Below are positions 63,950 through 64,000 of a stretch of DNA of 64,000 nt, in pieces. This DNA comes from Macrobrachium rosenbergii. Lineage: Eukaryota; Arthropoda; Malacostraca; Decapoda; Palaemonidae. A model generated the notes under the pieces. That model had not been told where the DNA came from and ran no database searches. It saw only the letters and a list, made by a program, of their open reading frames with translations. How positions within the stretch are numbered: the stretch's first letter is position 1; each line of letters opens with the position of its first letter. The translations under genes and the position numbers were made by a program. The stretch covers positions 21,269,789-21,333,788 of the forward strand of contig NC_089792.1 of NCBI RefSeq assembly GCF_040412425.1. The letters run 5' to 3'.

Positions 63950-64000
63950 TTTTTTGTCGCTTTTGACAAGGCTAAGGCTTTTGACAAAGTTTATCATAAA
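63950..64000 (+). pseudogene. Possible LINE RT fragment at window edge
   Basis: One frame reads FVAFDKAKAFDKVYHK, close to the 'DFSKAFDTVxH' motif of non-LTR reverse transcriptases. The window ends within it, so it stays tentative. Confidence 0.35.

Larger units (their letters stand above)
63308..64000 (+). other. KCNQ: KCNQ intron after the linker exon
   Basis: Intron sequence with an (AAT)n(ATT)n tract and a possible RT fragment at the edge. No further exon seen. Confidence 0.75.

Overview
This is a eukaryotic, AT-rich, repeat-dense window. It looks like an arthropod genome and most probably a decapod crustacean. The reasons are very long (TA)n, (AG)n/(TC)n and (AAT)n tracts, repeated copies of one tRNA-derived SINE, CR1/Jockey-like and Penelope-like retroelement remnants, and introns of tens of kilobases. 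There are no bacterial operons, CRISPR arrays or prokaryotic signals. Species assignment is inference.

The only host gene I can support is a KCNQ (Kv7-type) voltage-gated potassium channel on the + strand, running through the whole window and off both ends. Its exons are: S2-S3 linker (3498-3580); an S3-S4 exon present only as two tandem damaged copies (31379-31548 and 31764-31953); S5 plus start of the pore (33369-33494); selectivity filter plus S6 (35949-36059); S6 end plus calmodulin-binding helix A (38352-38536); and a C-terminal linker exon (63176-63307). Two short, phase-compatible exons inside the last large intron (50971-51015 and 60506-60544) look like cassette exons. All boundaries have GT-AG sites and the phases join correctly across every adjacent intact pair.

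Everything else is intron. 1-3497: microsatellites and a degenerate ~60-bp satellite. 3581-31378: the repeat-rich intron, with TA tracts, a LINE fragment split by a SINE, foldback elements, a ~66-bp minisatellite, a decayed Penelope-like element and a 5'-truncated CR1/Jockey-like LINE. 31954-32391: tandem donor-like modules and CT/ATT tracts. 33495-35948 and 36060-38351: plain introns. 38537-63175: a 24.6-kb intron with a second LINE copy, two SINE copies, a retroelement tail and the two candidate cassette exons. 63308-64000: an (AAT)n(ATT)n tract and a possible RT fragment at the edge.

The most interesting points are the damaged, duplicated voltage-sensor exon with its array of polypyrimidine-AG/GTAAG junctions, the two in-phase mini-exons, and several foldback structures. 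I found no convincing evidence of a wholly new biological system.
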